Translations under genes and position numbers: made by a program
Assembly (NCBI RefSeq): GCF_003731765.1
Contig: NZ_MOAL01000005.1
Span: 219,896-283,895 of the forward strand
Source of the DNA: Pseudomonas chlororaphis
Lineage (GTDB): Bacteria; Pseudomonadota; Gammaproteobacteria; Pseudomonadales; Pseudomonadaceae
DNA: 64,000 nucleotides
Reading direction: 5' to 3'
The notes under the pieces: generated by a model
Databases searched by the model: none
What the model was told of the DNA's origin: nothing
The model's input: only the letters and a program-made list of their open reading frames with translations
Part shown: positions 1-8,400 of the stretch, piece by piece
Layout: each line of letters begins with the position of its first letter
How positions within the stretch are numbered: the first letter of the stretch is position 1

Positions 1-1
1 G

Positions 2-460
2 GTGATGCTCAACACTTGGTACGAAGGCCTGACCGAACTGCCGGCCGACTTCGAGCTGGGCCGCCAGTACTGGGAAGGCGTGATGGCCGTCAAGGTAGCG
101 GTGAACAAGGAATTGGAAGTTCAGCGTGCGGCCAAGGCCGTCGGTGGCAACCTGCAAGCCGAAGTCACCCTGTTTGCCGAAGAAGGCCTGACCGCTGACC
201 TGGCCAAGCTGAGCAACGAGCTGCGCTTTGTGTTGATCACCTCTACCGCGAGCCTGGCGCCACTCGCCCAGGCCCCGGCAGACGCTGTGGCCACCGAAGT
301 CAGCGGCCTGAAGCTGAAAGTGGTCAAGTCGAGCTTCGCCAAGTGCGCCCGTTGCTGGCACTGCCGTGAAGATGTCGGCGTGCACCCAGAGCACCCGGAA
401 ATCTGCGGTCGCTGTGTGGACAACATCAGCGGCGAAGGCGAGGTTCGTCACTATGCCTAA
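2..460 (+). CDS. ileS: Isoleucyl-tRNA synthetase, C-terminal part
   Basis: This is the 3' end of a gene that begins before the window; about 152 residues are visible. It charges tRNA-Ile in the cytoplasm. The visible part is the C-terminal zinc-binding region, with cysteines in CARCWHC and again in ICGRC near the end, the arrangement of bacterial class I IleRS. The stop overlaps the lspA start by a few bases, so the two are translationally coupled. The order ileS-lspA-fkpB-ispH is standard for Pseudomonas. The 5' end cannot be judged from this window. Confidence 0.95.
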   Translation: MMLNTWYEGLTELPADFELGRQYWEGVMAVKVAVNKELEVQRAAKAVGGNLQAEVTLFAEEGLTADLAKLSNELRFVLITSTASLAPLAQAPADAVATEVSGLKLKVVKSSFAKCARCWHCREDVGVHPEHPEICGRCVDNISGEGEVRHYA

Positions 461-965
461 TGCCGCTGGCCGTTTCGGCCGCCTGGGCTGGTTGTGGTTG
501 AGCGTGCTGGTCCTGGTCATTGACCAGGTCAGCAAGCTGCACTTCGAAAGCTCGCTGTCGATGTACCAACAGATTGTGGTGATCCCGGATTACTTCAGTT
601 GGACCCTGGCCTACAACACCGGCGCTGCTTTCAGCTTCCTGGCTGACAGCTCCGGCTGGCAGCGCTGGCTGTTCGCGCTGATCGCGGTGGTGGTCAGCGT
701 GGTGCTGGTGGTCTGGCTCAAACGCCTCGGGCGCAACGAAACCTGGCTCGCAGTCGCCTTGGCCCTGGTGCTGGGCGGTGCGCTGGGCAATCTGTATGAC
801 CGCATTGCCCTGGGCCATGTGATCGATTTCATCCTGGTGCACTGGCAGAACCGCTGGTACTTCCCGGCATTCAACTTTGCCGACAGCGCGATCAGCGTGG
901 GCGCGGTGATGCTGGCCCTGGATATGTTCAAGAGCAAGAAAACCGGAGAGACCGTTCATGACTGA
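453..965 (+). CDS. lspA: Lipoprotein signal peptidase (signal peptidase II)
   Basis: An inner-membrane aspartyl protease that removes signal peptides from diacylated prolipoproteins. The 170-residue length is normal and four hydrophobic segments are visible. The family motifs are present: VIDQVSK near residue 23, YNTGAAFS at 54-61, and the catalytic aspartates in GHVID (D125) and NFADSAIS (D144). I chose the ATG at 453, inside the end of ileS, because it starts just before the first membrane segment; the frame stays open further upstream but only as antisense-like overlap with ileS. Likely substrates in this window are BamD, ChaN and the TPR lipoprotein. Confidence 0.97.
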   Translation: MPNAAGRFGRLGWLWLSVLVLVIDQVSKLHFESSLSMYQQIVVIPDYFSWTLAYNTGAAFSFLADSSGWQRWLFALIAVVVSVVLVVWLKRLGRNETWLAVALALVLGGALGNLYDRIALGHVIDFILVHWQNRWYFPAFNFADSAISVGAVMLALDMFKSKKTGETVHD

Positions 966-1410
966 ACAGGTATTGGCTGAGCAACGCATCGGTCAGAACA
1001 CGGAAGTCACTTTGCACTTCGCATTGCGCCTGGAGAACGGCGACACGGTCGACAGCACGTTCGACAAAGCCCCGGCGACCTTCAAGGTCGGCGACGGCAA
1101 TCTGCTGCCCGGTTTCGAGGCCGCGCTCTTTGGCTTCAAGGCCGGTGACAAGCGCAACCTGACCATCGAGCCGGAAAACGCCTTTGGCCAGCCCAACCCG
1201 CAGAACGTGCAGATCATCCCGCGTTCCCAGTTCCAGGACATGGAGCTGTCTGAAGGTTTGCTGGTGATCTTCAACGATGCGGCGAACACTGAATTGCCGG
1301 GTGTGGTCAAAGCCTTCGATGAGACTGAAGTGACCATCGACTTCAACCACCCGCTGGCAGGCAAGACCTTGACCTTCGACGTGGAAATCATCGGCGTCAA
1401 AGCGCTTTAA
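958..1410 (+). CDS. fkpB: FKBP-type peptidyl-prolyl isomerase (SlpA/FkpB)
   Basis: A cytoplasmic prolyl isomerase and chaperone of the SlpA type, 150 residues. The sequence has the FKBP core (VTLHFALRLENGDTVDSTF, then GDGNLLPGFEAALFG) interrupted by the inserted IF/flap domain (ENAFGQPNPQNVQ), which separates SlpA from small FKBPs. Its start overlaps the end of lspA by 8 bases, so it belongs to the same operon. A REP-like hairpin lies between it and ispH. The family is known to act on ribosome-associated clients; the exact clients here are unknown. Confidence 0.93.
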   Translation: MTEQVLAEQRIGQNTEVTLHFALRLENGDTVDSTFDKAPATFKVGDGNLLPGFEAALFGFKAGDKRNLTIEPENAFGQPNPQNVQIIPRSQFQDMELSEGLLVIFNDAANTELPGVVKAFDETEVTIDFNHPLAGKTLTFDVEIIGVKAL

Positions 1411-1414
1411 CAGC

Positions 1415-1463
1415 ATCGCCGGGATACCGTCTTCTATTCTGTAGGAGCTGGCTTACCGGCGAT
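1415..1463. repeat. REP-like palindromic element between fkpB and ispH
   Basis: The stretch from 1439 reads TGTAGGAGCTGGCTTACCGG, a variant of the P. fluorescens-group REP consensus (GTGGGAGC-GGCTTGCC-GC). It also contributes one arm of a longer inverted repeat: ATCGCCGG at 1415-1422 pairs with CCGGCGAT at 1456-1463. It sits between a stop codon and the next gene, the usual REP position, and may stabilise or end the upstream transcript. Confidence 0.6.
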
Positions 1464-1513
1464 CCGCTGTCTACAACGATCTAACTTCTTGCGCGCAAGA
1501 CACGAGGCACAGC

Positions 1514-2461
1514 ATGCAAATCAAACTCGCCAACCCCCGTGGCTTCTGCGCCGGTGTGGACCGGGCGATCGAAATCGTCAATCGTGCCCTGGAGGTCTTC
1601 GGGCCACCGATCTATGTGCGGCATGAAGTGGTGCACAACAAATTTGTCGTCGAAGACCTGCGCAGCCGTGGCGCGATCTTTGTCGAAGAGCTGGATCAGG
1701 TGCCGGACGACGTCATTGTGATTTTCAGTGCCCACGGGGTTTCCCAGGCCGTGCGCAGCGAGGCCGCCGGTCGTGGCCTGAAAGTCTTCGATGCCACCTG
1801 TCCGCTGGTGACCAAGGTGCATATCGAAGTGGCGCGCTACAGCCGCGACGGTCGTGAATGCATCCTCATCGGCCATGCGGGGCACCCGGAAGTCGAAGGC
1901 ACCATGGGCCAGTACGACGCCAGCAATGGCGGCGCCATCTACCTGGTGGAAGACGAGAAGGATGTAGCCGAACTGCAGGTACACAACCCTGACAAGCTCG
2001 CCTTCGTAACCCAGACTACCTTGTCCATGGATGACACCAGCCGCGTAATCGATGCCTTGCGCACGCGTTTCCCCGCGATTGGCGGGCCGCGCAAGGACGA
2101 CATTTGCTACGCGACGCAAAATCGCCAGGACGCGGTCAAGCAACTGGCTGATGAATGCGACGTGGTGCTGGTGGTGGGCAGCCCCAACAGTTCCAACTCC
2201 AATCGCCTGCGTGAGCTGGCCGAGCGCATGGCCACACCGGCCTACCTGATCGACGGTGCTGAAGACATGCAGCGCAGCTGGTTCGACGGTGTCGAGCGTA
2301 TCGGCATCACTGCTGGCGCCTCGGCTCCGGAAGTCCTGGTGCGTGGGGTGATCCAGCAGTTGCAGGCCTGGGGTGCCACTGGCGCCGACGAACTGGCCGG
2401 TCGTGAAGAAAACATCACCTTCTCCATGCCCAAAGAGCTGCGCGTGCGCTCCCTGCTCTGA
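1514..2461 (+). CDS. ispH: 4-hydroxy-3-methylbut-2-enyl diphosphate reductase
   Basis: The last enzyme of the MEP isoprenoid pathway, which reduces HMBPP to IPP and DMAPP with a 4Fe-4S cluster. The 315-residue length is normal. The three cluster cysteines are visible in GFCAGVDRA (residue 12), DATCPLVTK (about 96) and DDICYATQNRQ (about 197). The family motifs SAHGVSQ, GHPEVEGTMGQ and GSPNSSNSNRL are intact. The gene directly abuts the convergent pilin gene at 2462 with no spacer, so a shared or internal terminator is implied but not seen. Confidence 0.97.
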   Translation: MQIKLANPRGFCAGVDRAIEIVNRALEVFGPPIYVRHEVVHNKFVVEDLRSRGAIFVEELDQVPDDVIVIFSAHGVSQAVRSEAAGRGLKVFDATCPLVTKVHIEVARYSRDGRECILIGHAGHPEVEGTMGQYDASNGGAIYLVEDEKDVAELQVHNPDKLAFVTQTTLSMDDTSRVIDALRTRFPAIGGPRKDDICYATQNRQDAVKQLADECDVVLVVGSPNSSNSNRLRELAERMATPAYLIDGAEDMQRSWFDGVERIGITAGASAPEVLVRGVIQQLQAWGATGADELAGREENITFSMPKELRVRSLL

Positions 2462-2986
2462 TCAAGCTGGTCGTGCGCACAGGGCCTGCTCGGCGACGTT
2501 GCCGCGCAGGCTCACTCGGCCACTGCGTGACAGCACCACTTGGTGCTGGCTGGTCTCGCCATCCCTGGCGCAGATATGCAGGGTTCCGGCTTGAAAGGCG
2601 CCGCTGGGCAGCAGCGGATGGCCCAGGGCGCTGAAACGCACAAAGTCCTGTACCGGGCGATTGCCCACAATCACCACCGCCTCACCGCCCTGGCGCTCGA
2701 TCAGCACCGGGTTGTCGTGGTCGTCCGCGCCTTTGCCGCTGAGGTCCAGAATGATCCGCCAGCCGCGGCTCCAATCCTGCTCCAAGGCATGAATGACGGT
2801 GGTGCGGTTGTGCAGGATGGCTGCGGTGCGGGCATTGCGCAGGCCACTGGCGAGTCGCTGAGCCGCTTCCTGGCTGCGGTTGGCCAGGATCGACTGGCTG
2901 AATGAGCCGGTGAAAAACTGTAACAGCACGCCCAGTAACGTCAGGGTGGTGAGTATCTCCAGCAGACTGAATCCCTTCTGTTTCAT
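2462..2986 (-). CDS. fimT: FimT/FimU-like minor pseudopilin
   Basis: A 174-residue type IV pilus minor pilin of the GspH/FimT family. It opens with the class III prepilin leader MKQKG|FSLLE, with glycine at -1, phenylalanine at +1 and glutamate at +5, then a hydrophobic helix. PilD (encoded at 20071) should cleave and methylate it. It is convergent with ispH and divergent from the pilVWX-pilE block. In P. aeruginosa two such genes, fimT and fimU, start this cluster in the same direction; only one is present here, and I cannot tell from sequence alone which it represents. Confidence 0.8.
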   Translation of the reverse strand: MKQKGFSLLEILTTLTLLGVLLQFFTGSFSQSILANRSQEAAQRLASGLRNARTAAILHNRTTVIHALEQDWSRGWRIILDLSGKGADDHDNPVLIERQGGEAVVIVGNRPVQDFVRFSALGHPLLPSGAFQAGTLHICARDGETSQHQVVLSRSGRVSLRGNVAEQALCARPA

Positions 2987-3458
2987 GTCGCGTTCCTCCT
3001 TGAAGGCGAGTGGGCCGGCGCTCCATGCACGGCCCTTGGTTGAAACCCGAACAGTTGGCCGGCGAGGGTTCGAAGGCCAAGCCCGTTATAGCCGAACTCC
3101 GTCGCCGGGCGGGTCATGGACTTGCATACAAGGCATTTCACCCGGTCGCCATGGCTTAAGGGGTGGGTGCTCTGGATGTCGCCGCCGGGCCGGGCGACCC
3201 CCTGGTTTTCGCGTGGCCGCGCCGGTTGCAATGTCAGTTAGCGGTGTTCTGAGGTGTCGCTAATGGCACTGTGCCGAATGTATTGCGGGTTGTTCCACCT
3301 GCCCACCGCCTACTGTTCTTGCCGCTACCCTGATGGCTTCAAGGCGATGCATTTCAAGGGCATCGGCAGGCCGGCAGCGGTTCGTTTCGCGGATGCAGGG
3401 GCGTGGTGTCGGGCCGTCAAGGTCTGCCTCAAACAACGGACGGTTTTGGGGGCAGTGT
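2987..3458. other. Divergent intergenic region, fimT-like / pilV
   Basis: About 470 bases without a convincing gene. A frame of about 80 codons on the minus strand (2983-3231) has no start context and no recognisable motif. The region must hold promoters for both the fimT-like gene and pilV. I see no clear sigma54 element with the GG-N10-GC spacing here; TGGCACTG near 3263 lacks a matching -12 element. Confidence 0.5.
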
Positions 3459-3878
3459 ATGGGCGGTCGGCGTGTGCAGGGCGGCATGACCCTGATCGAG
3501 GTGTTGGTGGCGTTGCTGATCCTGGGGCTCGGCCTATTGGGCGCTGCCGGGATGCAGCTCAAGGCACTGAAGTACACCGATAGCGCCTTGATGAGCAGCC
3601 AGGCGAGTTTTATCGCCTACGGCATGCTGGACAGGATTCGCGCCAATGCCACGGTCGACTCTAACGTGAGCCCGCTCCGGGACCGGGATCTGAGTGACTT
3701 TACCCGCAGTGTCGAGCACTTCGGCGGGCCCACGGCCAAGGGGGGCATCAGTGTCGGGGGAGGGCAGGTCGCCGTGAGCATTACCTGGGATGACTCGCGG
3801 GCGGGTGGGCAAGGGGACAGCGCGCGGAATCTGCGGATCGGCAGTCGGGTGGTGGTTGACCGGGGAGGGTCGCAATGA
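3459..3878 (+). CDS. pilV: Type IV pilus minor pilin PilV
   Basis: A minor pilin of the pilus tip complex, 139 residues from the chosen ATG at 3459. This start follows a G-rich ribosome-binding site (GGGGGC at about 3448-3453) and gives a short class III leader, RVQGG|MTLIEVLVAL, with E5 present. Methionine at +1 is usual for PilV. Longer frames upstream to 3333 would place an unlikely 40 extra residues before the leader. Its stop overlaps the pilW start by ATGA, so pilV, pilW and pilX form a coupled operon. Confidence 0.9.
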   Translation: MGGRRVQGGMTLIEVLVALLILGLGLLGAAGMQLKALKYTDSALMSSQASFIAYGMLDRIRANATVDSNVSPLRDRDLSDFTRSVEHFGGPTAKGGISVGGGQVAVSITWDDSRAGGQGDSARNLRIGSRVVVDRGGSQ

Positions 3879-4579
3879 ACCGGCGCGCCTTGGGCTTTGG
3901 TTTGATTGAAGCCTTGTTGGCCTTGGCGCTGGGCCTGGTGCTGGTACTGGCGGTGACCCAGGTGTTTATCGCGGCCAAGCGCACTTACCTCAGTCAGAAT
4001 GCTGCGGCCAACCTGCAGGAGGATGGGCGTTTTATCTTGAGCAAGATGCTCCAGGAGATCCGTATGGTCGGCCTGTTCGGCTGCCTGAGGTCGATCACCG
4101 ATGCCAGCCTGGATGGTACGTTCAGTGCCCAGCGAGCGGCTCCTATTCGTTGGGACGGCGCGAATCAGCGGCTGAGCCTGATCAGCGCCGACACTGGCAG
4201 CGATGGCGGCACGCCGACCTGGACCCTGATTACCGATTGCCGCAGCAGTGCAATCGCCTACTCCGGTGCCCACAGTGCCCCCGCGGGGTACCAGGCCTTG
4301 GCCCTGCGTCGGTGGTCATACCGTCTCAGGAATCAGCAACTGTGGATGGGCACAGACAGCGGCCAATCGGTGTTGGCAGACAATGTGGAAGCCTTCGACG
4401 TGAGCTTTGGCCTGGCCGGTTCGGCGAGTGACAGTGCGGTCTCCCATTACAGCTCCCGCCCCGGCGACCCCGCGCGCATTCGCAGCGTACGACTGAGCCT
4501 GACCTTGGCAGACCCGCAGCAACGGGTGCGCAGCCAGACCTTCAGCACCGTGGCAGCCCTGCGCAACAGGTTGCCGTGA
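3875..4579 (+). CDS. pilW: Type IV pilus minor pilin PilW
   Basis: A 234-residue minor pilin. The leader is MNRRALG|FGLIEALLAL with E5, followed by a hydrophobic helix and the PilW-type sequence (AKRTYLSQNAAANLQEDGRF, then EIRMVGLFGC). It overlaps pilV and pilX by ATGA-type junctions. It is needed with PilV, PilX and normally PilY1 to prime pilus assembly. The length is a little shorter than P. aeruginosa PilW. Confidence 0.9.
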   Translation: MNRRALGFGLIEALLALALGLVLVLAVTQVFIAAKRTYLSQNAAANLQEDGRFILSKMLQEIRMVGLFGCLRSITDASLDGTFSAQRAAPIRWDGANQRLSLISADTGSDGGTPTWTLITDCRSSAIAYSGAHSAPAGYQALALRRWSYRLRNQQLWMGTDSGQSVLADNVEAFDVSFGLAGSASDSAVSHYSSRPGDPARIRSVRLSLTLADPQQRVRSQTFSTVAALRNRLP

Positions 4580-5070
4580 TGACGGGTGCGATGCTGGCTG
4601 TGTGGTCTGTGCCTGAAGCTGAGCGGGGGATGGCGCTGGTGTTCAGCTTGGTATTTCTTGTGTTGTTGACCTTGATCGGCCTCTCGTCCCTGCACAGCGC
4701 TACCTTGCAGGAAAAAATGGCCGCGAGCCTGTCTTTGCGCAACCAGTCGTTCCAGGCGGCTGAGGCCGCGCTGCGAGTGGGCGAGGGGGCGGTGCATCGG
4801 GGTGCCGGTACCTGGGCGCTTTGCCGCAGCACAGAAAATTGTGCGGCGCCGGCGGAAGCCCAAGTGGCTGTCTCGGCAGGATTCAATGCCGGTTCCGGGG
4901 TGACCTGGGTAGCCACCGCCAATGGTTTTTATGGGGTGCAGAACCTGGGGCCGGTCCAAAACGTGATCAGGGTGCCCAGTACGGTTGCCGTGACCCTGTA
5001 CCGGGTTACGGCGGTTGGCCTCGCCGGGCATTCGCGCTCTGTGCTGGAGAGTATCTATGCCAGGTATTGA
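4579..5070 (+). CDS. pilX: Type IV pilus minor pilin PilX
   Basis: About 163 residues. The hydrophobic segment after AERG|MALVFSLVFLVLLTL is followed by LQEKMAASLSLRNQSFQAAEAALR, the conserved PilX N-terminal pattern. Like other PilX proteins it lacks the glutamate at +5. A GTG at 4576 directly before the ATG at 4579 could also serve as start; the ATG overlaps the pilW stop. In P. aeruginosa the next gene is the long pilY1; here a short unknown gene follows instead. Confidence 0.88.
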   Translation: MTGAMLAVWSVPEAERGMALVFSLVFLVLLTLIGLSSLHSATLQEKMAASLSLRNQSFQAAEAALRVGEGAVHRGAGTWALCRSTENCAAPAEAQVAVSAGFNAGSGVTWVATANGFYGVQNLGPVQNVIRVPSTVAVTLYRVTAVGLAGHSRSVLESIYARY

Positions 5071-5422
5071 GGGGCTGCACAGCCGCTATTCAAAGCTGTT
5101 GCTCTTGCTTTGTGGGGTATTGAGCGGTCAGCCGGCACTGGGCCGCTCCCAGCCGGTTCCGGCCTTGCCCGAGGTAGCCGGTACTGTTGTTTTCAGCTCG
5201 GCCTGCCGTGATCAAGGCGAGCCGTGTGCGAACGCCGACCGTGGGAAATTGGTCGAGCTGCCGGCGTTCAGCGGTAAGATGCACGACTTCGCGCCACCGG
5301 GTAGCCATGGCCATCCTCATATCGATGTGAAGGAGCCGCTTTCCCGCGAAAGGGAGCCCGCCGACGGACTGCCCGCCCAGGCTCCGGGCGGCCACCGCAT
5401 CATGTGGCGACAAATACAGTAA
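5057..5422 (+). CDS. Unknown small exported protein in the pilY1 position
   Basis: A 121-residue protein I do not recognise. From the ATG at 5057, which overlaps the end of pilX, it has a positively charged N terminus, a leucine-rich hydrophobic stretch (SKLLLLLCGVLSG) and a possible signal peptidase site near QPALG, so export is likely. The mature part has two cysteines (SSACRDQGEPC) that could form a disulfide, and a His/Pro-rich stretch (GSHGHPHIDV). It lies exactly where pilY1, normally over 1000 codons, should be. It shows no similarity that I can see to PilY1 or PilY2. It could be a replacement accessory factor or an unrelated filler. Confidence 0.7.
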   Translation: MPGIEGLHSRYSKLLLLLCGVLSGQPALGRSQPVPALPEVAGTVVFSSACRDQGEPCANADRGKLVELPAFSGKMHDFAPPGSHGHPHIDVKEPLSREREPADGLPAQAPGGHRIMWRQIQ

Positions 5423-5437
5423 ATGAGAGTGTCAGGC

Positions 5438-5839
5438 ATGCGCAGATCCAACCAAGGTTTTACCCTGATCGAAATCATGATCGTGATTGCGATCATCGGG
5501 CTGGTCCTCACCTTGAGCCTTCCCAGCATCACTGAGTACATGAAGAAGCCCAATCGCACAGCGATCGTTGGCCTGTTGTCCGAACAGGCGCAGAGCCTGG
5601 AGCGGTTCTATTCCAAGAACGGGGTGTATCGCAATGCGCCGGGCCTGAGCACCGGTAATGCCGATTACAGCATTACGGCGACCCTGGACGATCAGAGCTA
5701 TACCCTGACCGCGGCACCGAAACCCGATGCCGGCATGGCCGGTGATAAATGTGGCAGTTTCATCCTGAACCAGGCCGGCGCCACCTCCCTCGACAACCAG
5801 GCCGAGGGCGTCACAGCCAAGGACTGCTGGGGACGTTGA
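5438..5839 (+). CDS. pilE: Type IV pilus minor pilin PilE
   Basis: About 133 residues. Class III leader MRRSNQG|FTLIEIMIVIAIIG with E5, then a pilin body (LLSEQAQSLERFYSKNGVY) and two C-terminal-half cysteines (DKCGSF and KDCWGR) that should form the disulfide loop. I prefer the ATG at 5438 over the in-frame ATG at 5423 because GAGAG at 5425-5429 is well spaced for it, and the upstream start would overlap the previous stop without a ribosome-binding site. It ends the minor-pilin operon. Confidence 0.92.
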   Translation: MRRSNQGFTLIEIMIVIAIIGLVLTLSLPSITEYMKKPNRTAIVGLLSEQAQSLERFYSKNGVYRNAPGLSTGNADYSITATLDDQSYTLTAAPKPDAGMAGDKCGSFILNQAGATSLDNQAEGVTAKDCWGR

Positions 5840-5895
5840 GCCTTGTCTCTGGGCGTGTTGGGTACCTTCTGGCTTTTCAATGATTGGATCGGACT

Positions 5896-6996
5896 ATGGC
5901 TAAGCAACAGCAAGTGGTGATTGTCGGTGGTGGGGTTATCGGTCTGCTGACGGCCTTCAATCTGGCGTCGGCGGGGCAGCAGGTGGTGCTGCTGGATCGT
6001 TCGAACCTGGGCCAGGAGTCGTCCTGGGCCGGCGGCGGTATCGTCTCGCCACTGTACCCATGGCGCTATAGTCCGGCGGTCACTGCCCTGGCTCATTGGT
6101 CCCAGGATTTTTATCCACAACTGGCCGAGCGTCTGTTCGCGGCCACCGGGGTTGATCCTGAAGTTCATACCACCGGCCTGTACTGGCTGGATCTGGAAGA
6201 TGAAGCCGACGCGTTGGCCTGGGCCGCGCGGGAAAAGCGCCCCCTGAGCGCTGTGGATATCTCCGCGGCCCATGATGCAGTCCCGGTATTGGGGGGTGGT
6301 TATGAGCGGGCGATCTACATGGCCAACGTGGCCAATGTACGTAACCCCCGTTTGCTGAAGTCGCTCAAGGCCGCGCTGCTGGCGCTGCCCGGTGTGACGG
6401 TGCATGAGCAGTGCGCGGTCAGCGGCTTTATTCGCGAGGGGCAGCGGATTGTCGGTGTGCACACCGACGCCGGTGATGTTCGTGGCGACCAAGTGGTGCT
6501 GGCGGCAGGCGCCTGGAGCGGTGAGCTACTGGGCAGCCTGGGGCTGGAGTTGCCGGTAGAGCCGGTCAAGGGGCAGATGATTCTCTTCAAGTGCGCTTCG
6601 GATTTCTTGTCGAGCATGGTCCTGGCCAAGGGGCGTTATGCGATCCCGCGGCGTGATGGGCACATCTTGGTGGGCAGCACTCTGGAGCACGAAGGGTTCG
6701 ACAAGACGCCGACCACCTCGGCTCTGGAGAGCCTCAAGGCTTCCGCTGTGGAACTGATCCCGGCGCTGGCCGACGCCCAAGTAGTCGGGCACTGGGCGGG
6801 CTTGCGCCCGGGCTCGCCTGAAGGCATTCCCTACATTGGGGAAGTCCCGGGCTTTACAGGGCTGTGGCTCAACTGTGGGCACTACCGCAACGGCTTGGTC
6901 CTGGCGCCGGCGTCCTGCCAATTGTTCACTGACCTGATGCTGGGGCGTGCGCCGATCATTGATCCTGCTCCTTACGCACCTTCCGGGCGGATCTAG
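5896..6996 (+). CDS. thiO: Glycine oxidase ThiO
   Basis: An FAD-dependent D-amino acid/glycine oxidase that makes dehydroglycine (iminoglycine) for the thiazole half of thiamine. It has 366 residues from the ATG at 5896. The dinucleotide-binding motif VVIVGGGVIGLLTAFNLA starts near residue 6, followed by the DAO-family ESSWAGGGIVSPLYPW and, near the C terminus, HWAGLRPGSPEGIPYIG. An upstream TTG at 5884 is in frame but less likely. The neighbours thiO and pilR between the pilin genes match the P. aeruginosa gene order. It is convergent with pilR. Confidence 0.92.
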   Translation: MAKQQQVVIVGGGVIGLLTAFNLASAGQQVVLLDRSNLGQESSWAGGGIVSPLYPWRYSPAVTALAHWSQDFYPQLAERLFAATGVDPEVHTTGLYWLDLEDEADALAWAAREKRPLSAVDISAAHDAVPVLGGGYERAIYMANVANVRNPRLLKSLKAALLALPGVTVHEQCAVSGFIREGQRIVGVHTDAGDVRGDQVVLAAGAWSGELLGSLGLELPVEPVKGQMILFKCASDFLSSMVLAKGRYAIPRRDGHILVGSTLEHEGFDKTPTTSALESLKASAVELIPALADAQVVGHWAGLRPGSPEGIPYIGEVPGFTGLWLNCGHYRNGLVLAPASCQLFTDLMLGRAPIIDPAPYAPSGRI

Positions 6997-8342
6997 CCCA
7001 GGCCGAGTTTTTCCATGCGGTAGCGCATCGAGCGAAATGACAGCCCCAGTCGCTGAGCCGCTGCCGTGCGGTTCCAGCGGCTCTCCTGCAGGGCCTGGAC
7101 AATCAGTTGGCGTTCGACTTCCAGCAGGTGGCTGGGCAGATCAATGCTCTCCGCCTGGACTGAAGCGCCTGACCCCGACAGTGGGTGATGTTCCTGGGCC
7201 AGGTGCAGGTCAGTGAGGCCGATACTGGGGGCGTCGCACAGGGTGTGGGCGCGCTCGAGAATGTTCTCAAGCTCTCGCACATTGCCAGGGAACGGGTAAT
7301 CCAGCAGGGCTTGCAAGGCCTGCGGGGTCAGCGGCATCGGTGGCTGGCCAGCGGTTTTCGCCAGGCGTTGGAGGATGCCACTCGCCAACAGTGAAATGTC
7401 TTGCTGCCGTTCGCGCAGGGGTGGAACCCGCAGCTCAATCACGTTCAATCGGTAGTAGAGGTCCTGGCGAAAACGCCCAGCCGCAACCTCGCGCTCTAGG
7501 GGTTTGTGAGTGGCGCACAGCACGCGCACGTCGAGGCGAGTTTCCTGCGGGTTGCCGATGCTGCGCACGGCCTTTTCCTGCAGCACCCGCAGCAGCTTTA
7601 CCTGCATGGCCAGGGGCAGATCGGCGATCTCGTCGAGGAACAAGGTGCCCCCTTGAGCGGCTTGGAACAGCCCCGGCCGGTCATCGATGGCCCCGCTGAA
7701 GCTGCCTTTGCGATGGCCGAAAAACTCGCTTTCCATCAGTTCTGAAGGAATTGCCCCACAGTTGACCGCGACAAAGGGCCCCCGGGCCCGTGGCCCGCGT
7801 TCATGGATCAGCCGTGCTACCCGTTCCTTGCCGCTACCGGACTCACCACTGATATAGATTGCCGCCAGGCTGCGGGCGAGTTTGTCGATGTGTCGACGCA
7901 ACCCGAGCATGGGCGGCGACTCCCCCAATAGCGGGTTGCCCGTAGCGGGTAACGAAGGCACGGCCAGGGCATGGTTCACCAGTTCACGCAGGCGCCCGGG
8001 CGCAACCGGTTTGCCCAGCACCTCGAAGGCGCCCGCTTCAAGGGCCCGGGTTGTGCTGTCGTGCTGGTCGCTCGTGCTGATCAGGGCCAGGGGCGTTTGG
8101 GGTTGGCATTGCTGAAGGTGGGGCAGCAAGGTCAACGCGCTGCCATCGGGCAGCTGCGGGTCGGCCAGGCACAAATCAAAGCGTTCCCTGGCCAGCCAGC
8201 CACGGGCTTCGTGAAGGCTGCGGGCGCCTTGGCTGTGGAGCTTCATCCTGCCCAGGCTGATTTCCAGGCTGGCGCGGGCGTGTGGATCGTCATCGACCAC
8301 CAGGACTTTTGGTGCTGAGCCCGTGTACATGCCTGTGTTCAT
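6993..8342 (-). CDS. pilR: Sigma54-dependent response regulator PilR
   Basis: An NtrC-family activator of 449 residues. The receiver domain (about 10-125) has the acidic pair in VVDDDPH, the phospho-acceptor aspartate in LADPQLPDG and the conserved lysine in LGKPV. The AAA+ domain (about 145-370) has Walker A GESGSGKE and LFLDEIADLP. A Fis-type helix-turn-helix ends the protein (NRTAAAQRLGLSFRSMRYR). The sigma54-contact loop reads GSFSGA rather than GAFTGA. PilR drives pilA in P. aeruginosa, and a sigma54 promoter precedes pilA here. Its usual partner kinase gene pilS, normally directly upstream, is missing, so this is an orphan regulator. Confidence 0.9.
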   Translation of the reverse strand: MNTGMYTGSAPKVLVVDDDPHARASLEISLGRMKLHSQGARSLHEARGWLARERFDLCLADPQLPDGSALTLLPHLQQCQPQTPLALISTSDQHDSTTRALEAGAFEVLGKPVAPGRLRELVNHALAVPSLPATGNPLLGESPPMLGLRRHIDKLARSLAAIYISGESGSGKERVARLIHERGPRARGPFVAVNCGAIPSELMESEFFGHRKGSFSGAIDDRPGLFQAAQGGTLFLDEIADLPLAMQVKLLRVLQEKAVRSIGNPQETRLDVRVLCATHKPLEREVAAGRFRQDLYYRLNVIELRVPPLRERQQDISLLASGILQRLAKTAGQPPMPLTPQALQALLDYPFPGNVRELENILERAHTLCDAPSIGLTDLHLAQEHHPLSGSGASVQAESIDLPSHLLEVERQLIVQALQESRWNRTAAAQRLGLSFRSMRYRMEKLGLG

Positions 8343-8351
8343 CCGTGAGCC

Positions 8352-8400
8352 AAGCTGCTGGGGGGAAGTGCTCGCCCTCCTGGCGAGACTTAAAGTTTAG
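8352..8400 (-). pseudogene. Possible remnant of pilS 3' end
   Basis: In the minus-strand frame just before pilR, about eleven codons read AHLNFKSRQEG, which resembles the C-terminal end of PilS kinases as I remember it (a run like ARLDYKPREGG). The resemblance is short and the frame is closed by a stop some eighteen codons upstream. The position, directly before pilR, is where pilS ends in other Pseudomonas. I treat this as a weak hint of a deleted pilS. Confidence 0.25.
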
